Assembly (NCBI GenBank): GCA_964393275.1
Contig: CAYMTA010000008.1
Coordinates: forward strand, 1 to 64,000
DNA length: 64,000 bases
Direction of reading: 5' to 3'
Source of the DNA: SLRI01 sp964393275
GTDB lineage: Bacteria > Pseudomonadota > Alphaproteobacteria > Geminicoccales > Geminicoccaceae
In this document: positions 1 to 5,492 of the stretch, piece by piece
How positions within the stretch are numbered: position 1 is the stretch's first letter
Layout: each line of letters begins with the position of its first letter
Notes under the pieces: generated by a model
Told to the model about the DNA's origin: nothing
The model's input: the letters and a program-made list of their open reading frames with translations, nothing else
Databases searched by the model: none
Translations under genes and position numbers: made by a program

Positions 1-187
1 TCAGCTCGTCACCGTCCGGCCGCAACAGCGGGGCAAGGGACGTTTCCGACCAGCGAGGGCCGCCGGGTGTGTGAAAGCTTTCCCGCGGCACGAAGCCCGC
101 CTTCCGCGCCTTCTGGAAGTCGCGCCAGGACTCGTAGTTCAAAAGGTAGGCGACCTCGATCTCGTTGAAGGCGCGGCCGGTGCTCAT
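1..187 (-). CDS. Excisionase-like winged-HTH protein (3' end outside window)
   Basis: The 62 visible residues start MSTGRAFNEIEVAYLL and continue through a segment with the pattern of excisionase/AlpA/MerR-type helix-turn-helix domains (E-V-A-x-L-L near residue 10, then W-R-D-F near 22, and a G-P-R-W-S strand near 44-48). Such proteins bind DNA and usually direct excision of integrated elements. The ATG overlaps the upstream stop as ATGA, so it is translationally coupled to the preceding gene. The coding frame is still open at position 1. Position at the outer end of the early operon is where excisionase and integrase genes are normally found. Family is inferred by eye. Confidence 0.6.
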   Translation of the reverse strand, partial: MSTGRAFNEIEVAYLLNYESWRDFQKARKAGFVPRESFHTPGGPRWSETSLAPLLRPDGDEL

Positions 188-486
188 GGCTCCTCACCCC
201 GCTCGATCGCCTCGCGGCCGCGCCGCACGTCGACGGCCGTCCAGCGCCGGTCGATCAGCGCCATCGGGTCGTCGGCCGCCAGCAGCTCGTCCATGCGATC
301 CCGAAGCCGCCGATCGTCGTAGGCGTAGATCGCAAACCGCTGGCCACCGTGGCCGTCGGGCATCGAGCGGCCGGCCACGCGCCGGCAGAGCACCAGCTCC
401 CTGCGGCCGAAATAGCCGCGCCGGACATAGAACGACCAGTCCGGGGCCTTCGGCAGATGCAGCATTTCCGTCACATGGCGTTGCAC
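184..486 (-). CDS. Phage early-operon protein of unknown function, 100 aa
   Basis: A 100-residue protein starting MQRHVTEMLHLPKAPD, rich in Arg and Asp, with no motif I recognise. It overlaps the downstream excisionase-like gene by ATGA. Its upstream neighbour is separated by a 28-bp gap containing two CGTTTCAT repeats, unlike the rest of the operon where genes overlap. The reading frame has the strong third-position G/C bias of neighbouring genes. Function unknown; the position suggests an early or recombination-associated role. Confidence 0.6.
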   Translation of the reverse strand: MQRHVTEMLHLPKAPDWSFYVRRGYFGRRELVLCRRVAGRSMPDGHGGQRFAIYAYDDRRLRDRMDELLAADDPMALIDRRWTAVDVRRGREAIERGEEP

Positions 487-488
487 GG

Positions 489-530
489 CGTTTCATCCGG
501 TGCTGCGGGGCGTTTCATTGGACGTTTCGG
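489..530. repeat. CGTTTCAT repeats shared with the prophage right end
   Basis: CGTTTCAT occurs at 489-496 and 511-518 (22 bp apart), with CGTTTCGG at 523-530. On the complementary strand, 509-528 reads GAAACGTCCAATGAAACGCC, matching 16 or so of 20 positions of the complement of 34,888-34,907 near the right attachment site, where CGTTTCA also recurs 22 bp apart. Location near both termini suggests arm-type integrase or excisionase binding sites; shared promoter elements are the alternative. Confidence 0.4.
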
Positions 531-802
531 CCGGCGCGCATGGAGGCGCGGAACACCTCGAGCACGGCCCGGGCCTCCTCGTTCGCCTCGATCGCGGCCT
601 CCTCCTCGCCGCTCGGCGCCCGCACACCGGTCAGGGTGAAGATCAAGAGGCCGAGGCAGACGCCGCAGATGCCGACGTCGCCGGCCTCGGGCGGGCGGTG
701 GTCGGCGCTGTCCGGGCAAAGATGGGCGTTGATCACCGCACCGCAGCGCGGGCAATGGTCGTCGTGGTCGGCCAGGGTGACCGTGCCGGCGGGCTCGTTC
801 AT
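515..802 (-). CDS. Small zinc-ribbon-like phage protein, 95 aa
   Basis: The sequence has two Cys pairs, CPRCG at about residues 18-22 and CGVC at about 46-49, with further Cys/His between them, the layout of a small zinc ribbon or zinc finger. The C-terminal half (residues 62-95) is an acidic then basic helix. It lies in the minus-strand early operon and its start overlaps the preceding gene (ATGA-type junction at 799-802). Such small zinc proteins are common in phage early regions; what it binds cannot be told from the sequence. Confidence 0.62.
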   Translation of the reverse strand: MNEPAGTVTLADHDDHCPRCGAVINAHLCPDSADHRPPEAGDVGICGVCLGLLIFTLTGVRAPSGEEEAAIEANEEARAVLEVFRASMRAGRNVQ

Positions 803-1050
803 CGGCCGGCCTCGGTCGCGGCGGCGCGGCGGTGGTAGCCCTGCCGCTGCTTGATCAGCCGGCGGGCATGGCGCACCGCGTCGATCAGGCTCTGCGCCTC
901 GCCGGCGTCCAGGCGCACGGCACCGGCGAGCTCGAAGCCGCCGGACGGGCCGGGCCGGCCGATCTCGACCAGCACCGTCTCGTCCATCGGCCGGGCGATC
1001 AGGGTGTCCGGCCCGTCGGTCGTCCGGAAATAGGGGGGCTCGGCGCTCAC
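799..1050 (-). CDS. Phage early-operon protein, 83 aa, unknown function
   Basis: Begins with GTG (SAEPPYFRTT...), chosen because it overlaps the upstream stop in a GTGA junction like other members of this operon. The middle (residues 20-50) is strand-rich, reading ETVLVEIGRPG then a second strand; the C-terminus is a basic helix ending RRAAATEAGR. A longer frame extends upstream but is out of character with its neighbours. No family recognised. Confidence 0.5.
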   Translation of the reverse strand: MSAEPPYFRTTDGPDTLIARPMDETVLVEIGRPGPSGGFELAGAVRLDAGEAQSLIDAVRHARRLIKQRQGYHRRAAATEAGR

Positions 1051-1310
1051 GCGGTCGGCTCCTCGGCGGCGGGCTCGGCCGTCCATTCGCTCGGGTCGAT
1101 GCTCAAGAACGGCTGGCCGGCCCTGAACATAACGAGGTCGACCGGATAACCGCCCTGCTCGGCCAGGGCCAAGGCGCTGTCGCGCGCCAGAAGGGCGTCC
1201 TCGAACCGCACGAAAACCAGCCGGGCCGACTTGTCGGTGAAATTGAGCAAGGGCGTGCTGAGGTCGGGGGCGCGGATCAGCCAGGCATAGAGGACGGGGC
1301 CGTCGCTCAT
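1047..1310 (-). CDS. Phage early-operon protein, 87 aa, unknown function
   Basis: Starts MSDGPVLYAWLIRAPD. The pattern of alternating hydrophobic strands (LYAWLI, ARLVFVRFE) and a helix (ALLARDSALALAEQGG) suggests a small alpha/beta fold. The ATG overlaps the upstream gene's stop at 1307-1310. It is part of a string of five overlapping small genes, so is almost certainly co-translated with them. No recognised motif; function unknown. Confidence 0.5.
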   Translation of the reverse strand: MSDGPVLYAWLIRAPDLSTPLLNFTDKSARLVFVRFEDALLARDSALALAEQGGYPVDLVMFRAGQPFLSIDPSEWTAEPAAEEPTA

Positions 1311-1642
1311 GTCCGCCGCTCGCGCTCGCGGCCCGTCTCGCGGCGGACCAGATTCTCGGCGAGCTCGGCCGTCGCCTCCATGGCGATCCTGACGGCGCGG
1401 CCGGCGATCTCCGGGGCGAGGTCGGCCCGCTCGCAGTCGTAGGCGAGGCGGGCATAGAAGCCGGCCAGACACCTTTGCAGGGCGAGGCCGATGATCAGGC
1501 GCTCGCGCGGCGTGTCGGCCGTGGCGTCCTCGCTGGTCGCCATGAGGTGCTCGGCGAGGTCGGTGGCACGGCGCAGCACCGACTCGCATTCGAGCCGATC
1601 GGTCGGCAAGTCGAGGTCGTCGATCATCCTGGCCTCGATCAT
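1307..1642 (-). CDS. Phage early-operon helical protein, 111 aa, unknown function
   Basis: Begins MIEARMIDDLDLP at an ATG preceded by a GAGGTG ribosome site at about -8. The protein is predicted mostly helical (long stretch of A/L/E/R residues from 22 to 110) and ends in a highly basic tail. It lies between an 82-residue protein gene and the other overlapping early genes. No recognised domain. A second in-frame ATG five codons in is a possible alternative start. Confidence 0.5.
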   Translation of the reverse strand: MIEARMIDDLDLPTDRLECESVLRRATDLAEHLMATSEDATADTPRERLIIGLALQRCLAGFYARLAYDCERADLAPEIAGRAVRIAMEATAELAENLVRRETGRERERRT

Positions 1643-1655
1643 GGGCGCACCTCGA

Positions 1656-1904
1656 TCACCGGCGGCGGTCCCGCTCGGCGCGGCGCCGCTCGAGGAGGGC
1701 GGCACGGCGGTCGTCCTCGAGGGTGCGGCGGACGCGGACGGCGAGGCGGGTGCCATGCTCGACCAGCATCCGCTCCATGCGGATCGGGTCGCTCTCGTGG
1801 TAGCGGCCGAGGTCGATCGCGGCCTCCTCGAGCGCCCGGAACAGGTCGGCCAGGACGGCCTCGGTGCGCATCCCGGGTGAAGGGCGCGTCGGTACATCGT
1901 TCAT
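1656..1904 (-). CDS. Phage early protein, 82 aa, charged helical, unknown function
   Basis: Start at MNDVPTRPS is chosen because ATG overlaps the exonuclease stop as ATGA (1901-1904) and an AGGAAG site lies 8 nt upstream. The protein is a charged helix with Arg-rich C-terminus (RRRAERDRRR), possibly nucleic-acid binding. Coupling to the RecE-like exonuclease makes a role in recombination or replication plausible, but nothing in the sequence proves this. Confidence 0.5.
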   Translation of the reverse strand: MNDVPTRPSPGMRTEAVLADLFRALEEAAIDLGRYHESDPIRMERMLVEHGTRLAVRVRRTLEDDRRAALLERRRAERDRRR

Positions 1905-2770
1905 GGGCGGCGCTTCCTGAAGGGCCACGGCCGGCGCCCTTTGGCGGATCGGGGGGCCGGCGGGTCGAGCGTCTCGACGCGCGGCGGATAGGCCGGCCAG
2001 TGGCCGCGCTCGATGCCGGCCCGCCAGGCCACGGCGGCGCGGTCGTAGGCGGGCAGCGCGGCCTTGATCAGCCGGTCGCCGGGCTCGATCAGGATCACGG
2101 CGAAAGGTGGGCGGACCTCCTGCACCACGTAGCGGAAGCGGAACCGCTCGCCGGCCAAAGCGAGGGCGGCCTTGCGGTAATGGATCGGCTGCACGGCCAG
2201 GAGCGGATCACGAAGGGCGATGCGGCGCCAGTGGTCGAGGGGCAGGCCGGTCGTCTTGTAGTCCCATACCGTGCGGCTGCGGCGGTCGAGCCAGTCGAAC
2301 CGGGCGCGGCGCCAGATCCCGCCCTCCTGCCAGAAGCCGGAAAGCTCGGCCTCGCCACGGCCGGCGGTGAAGGCCTGGCCGTGGCCGGCCTCGGCGAGGT
2401 AGCGGCGAAGCTCGGCGAGCATCCGCGCCATGGCCGGCCAGTCCGACGCCAGCACCGGAATCCGGCCCATGGCGCGGGCCTCGGCGCGAGCCGCCTGGGC
2501 TGCCTTGGTGCGCCAGTCCCTGGCGTCCACGGTCTGGATCCGGCTCTCGCCGCCGAGGAGAAGCTCGTGCATCGCGGCACCGCGGTCGATCGCCCGGCTC
2601 GCCGGGCCCACGGGGTCGAGGGTCAAGCGCGGGTGGGCCTCCCTGGCATGGGCCGGGCTCTGGCCGACGATCAGGCGGGCGAGGCTCGAGGACAGCGACG
2701 GCAGCGGCGCCGGGTCGGCGTGGTAGGCGGCGGCGGGCAGGCGGTAGAGGCCGGGGGCGGTGACGGTCAT
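1901..2770 (-). CDS. RecE/exodeoxyribonuclease VIII-like PD-(D/E)XK nuclease
   Basis: This 289-residue protein fits the PDDEXK exonuclease family used by phages for single-strand-annealing recombination. Visible features: an N-terminal SLSSSLARLI motif followed by a SPAHA segment (residues ~25-42), a helix with AMHELLLGG (~63-72), the catalytic strand with ARFDWLDR then WDYKTT (residues ~160-175, the D and E/D-x-K core), and QPIHYRKAAL (~193-202), the conserved Q-x-x-x-Y motif that follows. A partner single-strand-annealing protein (RecT/Bet) is not obvious among the small neighbours, so one of the unknown downstream genes could fill that role. Promoter region is at 2,771-2,830. Confidence 0.78.
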   Translation of the reverse strand: MTVTAPGLYRLPAAAYHADPAPLPSLSSSLARLIVGQSPAHAREAHPRLTLDPVGPASRAIDRGAAMHELLLGGESRIQTVDARDWRTKAAQAARAEARAMGRIPVLASDWPAMARMLAELRRYLAEAGHGQAFTAGRGEAELSGFWQEGGIWRRARFDWLDRRSRTVWDYKTTGLPLDHWRRIALRDPLLAVQPIHYRKAALALAGERFRFRYVVQEVRPPFAVILIEPGDRLIKAALPAYDRAAVAWRAGIERGHWPAYPPRVETLDPPAPRSAKGRRPWPFRKRRP

Positions 2771-2797
2771 GGGCTGCGCCTCCGGCTGCCACGTGGC

Positions 2798-2830
2798 GTG
2801 ACGGGTCTACGTTCTGTCGTCATAATGACG
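2798..2830 (+). promoter_or_regulatory. Candidate promoter with palindrome upstream of coiled-coil gene
   Basis: GTGACG (2798-2803), 17 bp, then CATAAT (2821-2826) resembles a sigma-70 promoter reading rightwards. The perfect palindrome CGTCATAATGACG (2818-2830) covers the -10 box. A degenerate copy of the repressor operator, CTACGTTCTGTCG (2807-2819, 11 of 13 positions like the site at 3768), lies in the spacer. Together these suggest repressor or autoregulatory control of 2,920-3,240. Confidence 0.4.
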
Positions 2831-2836
2831 GACGAG

Positions 2837-2899
2837 CCCGAGCCCCCGGACCCCGAGCCCCCGAACCCCGAGCCCCCGAACCCCGAGCCCCCGAACCCC
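2837..2899. repeat. 15-bp tandem repeat forming a G-quadruplex motif on the minus strand
   Basis: Nine C-runs of 3-5 bases on the plus strand (2837-2839, 2843-2847, 2851-2854, 2858-2862, 2866-2869, 2873-2877, 2881-2884, 2888-2892, 2896-2899) are each separated by exactly three bases. The basic unit is 15 bp (CCCCGAGCCCCCGAA). The minus strand therefore has nine G-runs with three-base loops. In the plus-strand frame from 2825 it could also encode a 35-residue peptide with PEPPN repeats ending at 2932. Confidence 0.85.
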
Positions 2900-2919
2900 G
2901 AGCCGATGGACGGCAACCC

Positions 2920-3240
2920 ATGGCCGATGTGACCCTCGACTTCCTGGCGGAGCAGCAGCGCCGGATTCTCGACGAGCTGCGCGCCGCGCGTGGCGAGCGC
3001 GACGGCCTGCGCGAGGCGATGACGCTCGGCTTCGACACGCTCGCCGCCAAGGCCGATCTGACGCGCAAGGTGCTCGAGCGGAAGATCGACCTGCTCCGGC
3101 TCGAGCTGCTCGACGAGGCCTCGACCATGGCCAAGCTCGAGGCCCGGGGTGGCGATGTCCCGCTGGCGCACCGGCTCGACGAGCTCGCCGCCCGGCTGGC
3201 CGAGCTCGAGCGCCGGCTCGACGCCCCGGCGGGCGAGTAG
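2920..3240 (+). CDS. Coiled-coil protein, 106 aa, unknown function
   Basis: Starts MADVTLDFLAEQQRRILDEL and is almost entirely heptad-like: L/I/V at a/d positions with Arg, Glu and Asp between, from residue 8 to 100. Similar short coiled-coil proteins (sequence style DFLAEQQRRILDELR) occur as conserved hypothetical proteins in alphaproteobacterial genomes and prophages. It is the only plus-strand gene inside the minus-strand early block and appears to have its own promoter at 2,798-2,826. The start overlaps the end of the small PEPPN-repeat frame. Function unknown. Confidence 0.6.
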   Translation: MADVTLDFLAEQQRRILDELRAARGERDGLREAMTLGFDTLAAKADLTRKVLERKIDLLRLELLDEASTMAKLEARGGDVPLAHRLDELAARLAELERRLDAPAGE

Positions 3241-3257
3241 GCGGGCGGCGGGCTGCA

Positions 3258-3509
3258 TCAGCGGTCGCCTCCGCGAAGAACGCACGCTAGCCGACGCGCG
3301 AGCACTGAGAATGTTCGACGAAATCCTGGCCGGCATGTCCTTCCAGGTGCGGCGGGCGGCCGAGAGGCGCGACGAATAGCTTCCGCGAGGTGCTCGTCGG
3401 GCGGCGGCTGCCGCCCGGCGGCGACCCAGCGGCGGTAGTCGGCGGCGTGCACGAAGCCGAGCATCCAGGCCTCGCGCTGCTCCGCGGCCGTCAGCCGGCC
3501 GGCGCTCAC
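3258..3509 (-). CDS. Phage early protein, 83 aa, unknown function
   Basis: GTG start overlapping the upstream stop (GTGA). The N-terminal half (SAGRLTAAEQREAWMLGFVHAADYRRW, given here only in part) looks like genuine protein with a helical segment; the C-terminal third is Arg- and Pro-rich and less convincing, so the true end may differ. Lower GC around 3,280-3,340 hints at a regulatory stretch or foreign sequence at its 3' end. No family recognised. Confidence 0.45.
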   Translation of the reverse strand: MSAGRLTAAEQREAWMLGFVHAADYRRWVAAGRQPPPDEHLAEAIRRASRPPAAPGRTCRPGFRRTFSVLARRLACVLRGGDR

Positions 3510-3736
3510 CGGCCGGGCTCCGGCGGCAGGGTATCCAGGTACTCCTCCATGTCGATTTGTGCCGCGCTGTCGTCCTCGTCGGGCGGCTCGACGCCGAAAT
3601 AGCGGTCGAGCTCGGCCTCGATCTCGGCGAGGTAATCGGCCTCGGCGGCGATGCCGCCGCCGGGCCGGCGGGGCTCGCCCGAAGCGAGCAAAGCGTGCAA
3701 TTCCTCGGCGGCGATGCTGGCAGGCGTGTCGGCCAT
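3506..3736 (-). CDS. First gene of the early leftward operon, 76 aa acidic protein
   Basis: Start at MADTPASIAAEEL, preceded by GGGAGC at -7. The protein is acidic (many D and E; segment VEPPDEDDSAAQ near residue 48) and helical. It directly follows the repressor gene on the same strand but is separated by 87 bp containing two repressor-type operator palindromes, so it is likely the first gene of an operator-controlled early transcript, in the position of the lambda pL operon. Function unknown. Confidence 0.55.
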   Translation of the reverse strand: MADTPASIAAEELHALLASGEPRRPGGGIAAEADYLAEIEAELDRYFGVEPPDEDDSAAQIDMEEYLDTLPPEPGR

Positions 3737-3767
3737 GGCGGCGGCTCCCGATGTCCTGGGGAGCAAG

Positions 3768-3814
3768 CTACGTTTTGTAGAGTAGCTTGGCAAGGAATAT
3801 CCTACGCACCGTAG
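3768..3814. promoter_or_regulatory. Left operators: two CTAC-N5-GTAG palindromes
   Basis: CTACGTTTTGTAG (3768-3780) and CTACGCACCGTAG (3802-3814) are two copies of a 13-bp dyad also found twice between the repressor and Cro-like genes. Their centres are 34 bp apart, placing them on nearly the same face of the helix. They lie immediately upstream of the leftward early operon and downstream of the repressor gene, matching an OL-type arrangement. Confidence 0.75.
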
Positions 3815-3823
3815 GGTCCCGCG

Positions 3824-4162
3824 CTACGTGTCGTTGCCGGCCTGGTCCCGGTCGGCGGATTGAGCAAGCGCAGACCCAACCGAAAACCACGCCGCGCGCT
3901 GCTCCGGGGTCATGCGTCGGGCGAGCTCGGCGGCCATTTGCGCCGGATCGTTGGGCGAGGCGTCCGGCTGGCCCAAGAGCCACTCGACGCTGACATTCAA
4001 CGCGCGAGCGTAGCGCCGGGCGATCCGGGCGAAGCCGCGGACGCCGGTCTCGTGATGGTTGTAGGTTCCGGGCTCGATGCCGAACACCCGCGCGAAATCG
4101 GCGGCCGTCTTGAATCCGGCTTCTATCCGGGCCTGCCTCAATCTCTCGTGCGGTTCCGCCAT
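3824..4162 (-). CDS. XRE-family phage repressor (CI-like), 112 aa
   Basis: MAEPHERLRQARIEAGFKTA opens a helix-turn-helix of the XRE/Cro-CI class (residues 5-62): the ADFARVFGIEPGTYNHHETG segment is the HTH, followed by an Arg-rich helix and SVEWLLGQ, the usual end of this domain. The C-terminal part (65-112) is short and lacks the Ala-Gly cleavage site and Ser/Lys protease of LexA-like repressors, so SOS autocleavage is unlikely. It is flanked by four copies of the CTAC-N5-GTAG operator. A TACAAT -10 box lies within the operator just 8 nt upstream of the ATG, implying a leaderless mRNA and autoregulation. Confidence 0.85.
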   Translation of the reverse strand: MAEPHERLRQARIEAGFKTAADFARVFGIEPGTYNHHETGVRGFARIARRYARALNVSVEWLLGQPDASPNDPAQMAAELARRMTPEQRAAWFSVGSALAQSADRDQAGNDT

Positions 4163-4164
4163 GA

Positions 4165-4236
4165 CTACAGATTGTAGATCGGACGGCGAAAATCGCACGC
4201 TACGTTTTGACTTGCATTCGTCCCTACGAAATGTAG
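4165..4236. promoter_or_regulatory. Right operators and divergent repressor/Cro promoters
   Basis: CTACAGATTGTAG (4165-4177) and CTACGAAATGTAG (4224-4236) are full operators; CTACGTTTTGAC (4200-4211) is a half-matching third. On the minus strand TACAAT (complement of 4171-4176) is a good -10 for the repressor gene. On the plus strand TTGACT (4207-4212) with AATGTA 17 bp on (4230-4235) is a possible promoter for the Cro-like gene. Repressor bound at the outer sites would cover both starts. Confidence 0.7.
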
Positions 4237-4239
4237 CGT

Positions 4240-4503
4240 ATGCGGATGGACAGCTTTCGCGAGGTGATCCGCGCGTGGCCGGATACGGCGACGTTGGCGG
4301 AGGACATAGGGGCTCGAACGAAAACCGTTCGGCAATGGTTGTTTCGTGATCGCATTCCGGCGCCATTCTGGTCACCGGTCTCCGATGCCGCCCGCAAGCG
4401 GCGGATTCCGGGGGTGACCGTCGAACGGCTGGCCAGTCTCGGGGCCACGGGTCGAGCGCCGGCGGCGATCCAGGCCGATCGCCAGCCGGAGCGCGTCGCG
4501 TGA
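4240..4503 (+). CDS. Cro-like HTH protein (carph-isopro-type domain), 87 aa
   Basis: Residues 5-65 (FREVIRAWPDTATLAEDIG..., then TKTVRQWLFRDRIPAPFWSPV) match the pattern of small phage Cro-like helix-turn-helix proteins in which a 'W...RIPA..W..I' helix follows the recognition helix. It is divergent from the repressor with operators between, the position of cro in lambdoid phages. It likely represses the repressor gene and commits to lytic growth. ATG at 4240 or 4246 are both possible; the first lies almost on the predicted transcription start, so this mRNA may also be leaderless. Confidence 0.75.
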   Translation: MRMDSFREVIRAWPDTATLAEDIGARTKTVRQWLFRDRIPAPFWSPVSDAARKRRIPGVTVERLASLGATGRAPAAIQADRQPERVA

Positions 4504-4508
4504 CCGTC

Positions 4509-4790
4509 TCACCCGAAGAGCCGGTAGATCGCCCAGCCGAGCCAGAACACCGGAAAGCCGGTGATCGCAAACCAGTTGAACACGGCCAAGGCCGGCCACC
4601 AGTACCAGTCCCATTGATGGGCAAGCTGCGTGCTGACGAGATACCAGCCGGTGCCGAGCATCCCGCCGTAAATCAGGAGCGGCCGGATGAGGAGCAGCGG
4701 CAGGGCGGCCGCGAAGCGCCAGGGTCCGCCGCGTCGCAGGCTGCGGTCGGCATGATTCACAAAGTCTACCCATGGCCCGAAAAAAACCAT
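4509..4790 (-). CDS. Small membrane protein, 93 aa, unknown function
   Basis: Two hydrophobic segments are evident: residues ~27-52 (AAALPLLLIRPLLIYGGMLGTGWYL in part) and ~64-88 (WWPALAVFNWFAITGFPVFWLGWAI in part), separated by a Trp/Gln-rich loop, with a basic N-terminus. It is convergent with the Cro-like gene (stop codons 5 bp apart). The direction opposite to its neighbours suggests a lysogeny-expressed accessory gene, for example superinfection exclusion, but this is inference. Start is uncertain because no good ribosome site precedes ATG 4790; GTG in the VNHADRS segment is an alternative. Confidence 0.5.
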   Translation of the reverse strand: MVFFGPWVDFVNHADRSLRRGGPWRFAAALPLLLIRPLLIYGGMLGTGWYLVSTQLAHQWDWYWWPALAVFNWFAITGFPVFWLGWAIYRLFG

Positions 4791-4909
4791 CCCTCTGCCC
4801 TCGCATGGTGGTTCGGGCAGGAAACCGCATCGCGGCGCGACGCGGGGCGGCGATCGGCGCCGGGCATACTCGGGGCGGGCGCGGCGTTAACCACGGGCGG
4901 CGGCCGGTG

Positions 4910-5059
4910 GTGAGCGGGCTCGACCGCCTCGCTTTGGCGATCGCCGGCCTTGCGGTCGTGACGGCGGCCTTGCCGACGCGGCCGGGCGAGGTGGTGGTCC
5001 TGGCGCTCGCCGTCGTGGTGCTGCTGATGGCGCCGGCGGCGGTGGAGCGCCGGCCGTGA
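4910..5059 (+). CDS. Small single-pass membrane protein, 49 aa
   Basis: GTG start giving VSGLDRLALAIAGLAVV, then a Pro-containing turn and a second hydrophobic run (VVVLALAVVVLLMAPAAV). Two short transmembrane helices are plausible. Its stop overlaps the next small gene in a GTGA junction, typical of real phage gene pairs. No homologue recognised; holin-like, exclusion or regulatory roles are all possible. Confidence 0.4.
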   Translation: MSGLDRLALAIAGLAVVTAALPTRPGEVVVLALAVVVLLMAPAAVERRP

Positions 5060-5169
5060 CGGTGCTCGACGCCCTGCTCCTGGGCGGCGCCATCTGGCTC
5101 GCCATCATGGCGGCGATCTGGCTGCCGCGGCTCTGGATAGCCGTCACTCTCCTGCGACACCGGCGCTGA
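5056..5169 (+). CDS. Small membrane peptide, 37 aa, coupled to preceding gene
   Basis: GTG start within GTGA overlap; the peptide reads VTVLDALLLGGAIWLAIMAA followed by IWLPRLWIAV and a basic end (LLRHRR). One transmembrane helix with positive-inside C-terminus. Coupling and a coherent membrane pattern argue for a real gene even though it is very short. Function unknown. Confidence 0.4.
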   Translation: MTVLDALLLGGAIWLAIMAAIWLPRLWIAVTLLRHRR

Positions 5170-5256
5170 TCCGGTGGCGAGCTCGACAAAAAACAGGGGC
5201 GATCGACGCCCGATAGAGGGAACGCCGGCACGCGCTGGCGCCGATCATCACGAGCG

Positions 5257-5296
5257 GAAAAGCAAGAGCGGCGCACCGGATCGGTGCACCGCTCTT
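5257..5296 (-). terminator. Candidate rho-independent terminator (minus strand)
   Basis: AAGAGCGGCGCACCG (5264-5278) pairs with CGGTGCACCGCTCTT (5282-5296) around a three-base loop, one mismatch in 15. On the minus strand the hairpin is followed by GCTTTTCC. It begins at the stop codon of the minus-strand membrane peptide at 5295, as expected for that gene's terminator. Confidence 0.5.
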
Positions 5297-5432
5297 AGGT
5301 CTTCGATCGTTCAAACCCCCGGCCGCACCACCGGCCGACTGCGTCTCGTGCGTGTGCCCAACCAGCAAGTCGAACCACAACAACAACGACGACCGCGATG
5401 AGGAGAATCGGCCAGGGGCGGCGGATTCTCAA
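5295..5432 (-). CDS. Possible small membrane peptide, 45 aa (TTG start)
   Basis: The minus strand has a TTG preceded by GGAAAGAAGG, giving LRIRRPWPILLIAVVVVVVV then RLAGWAHARDAV and a basic tail. One strong transmembrane helix follows positively charged residues. The stop codon overlaps a strong hairpin ending in a T-run. The opposite strand is also open in overlapping frames (including a 32-residue basic frame, 5398-5496, coupled to the next gene), so strand choice is uncertain. Confidence 0.35.
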   Translation of the reverse strand: MRIRRPWPILLIAVVVVVVVRLAGWAHARDAVGRWCGRGFERSKT

Positions 5433-5492
5433 GCCCTTCTTTCCGCGAACGGCTCGGCCGCTCGTCCGACCGCTGGGTGAACGGGGGCGGCC

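Noticed and set aside
2825..2932. 35-residue PEPPN-repeat peptide as a gene
   Set aside because: Its ATG lies within the -10 region of the likely promoter, and the repeat is better explained as a nucleic-acid element; kept only as a note.
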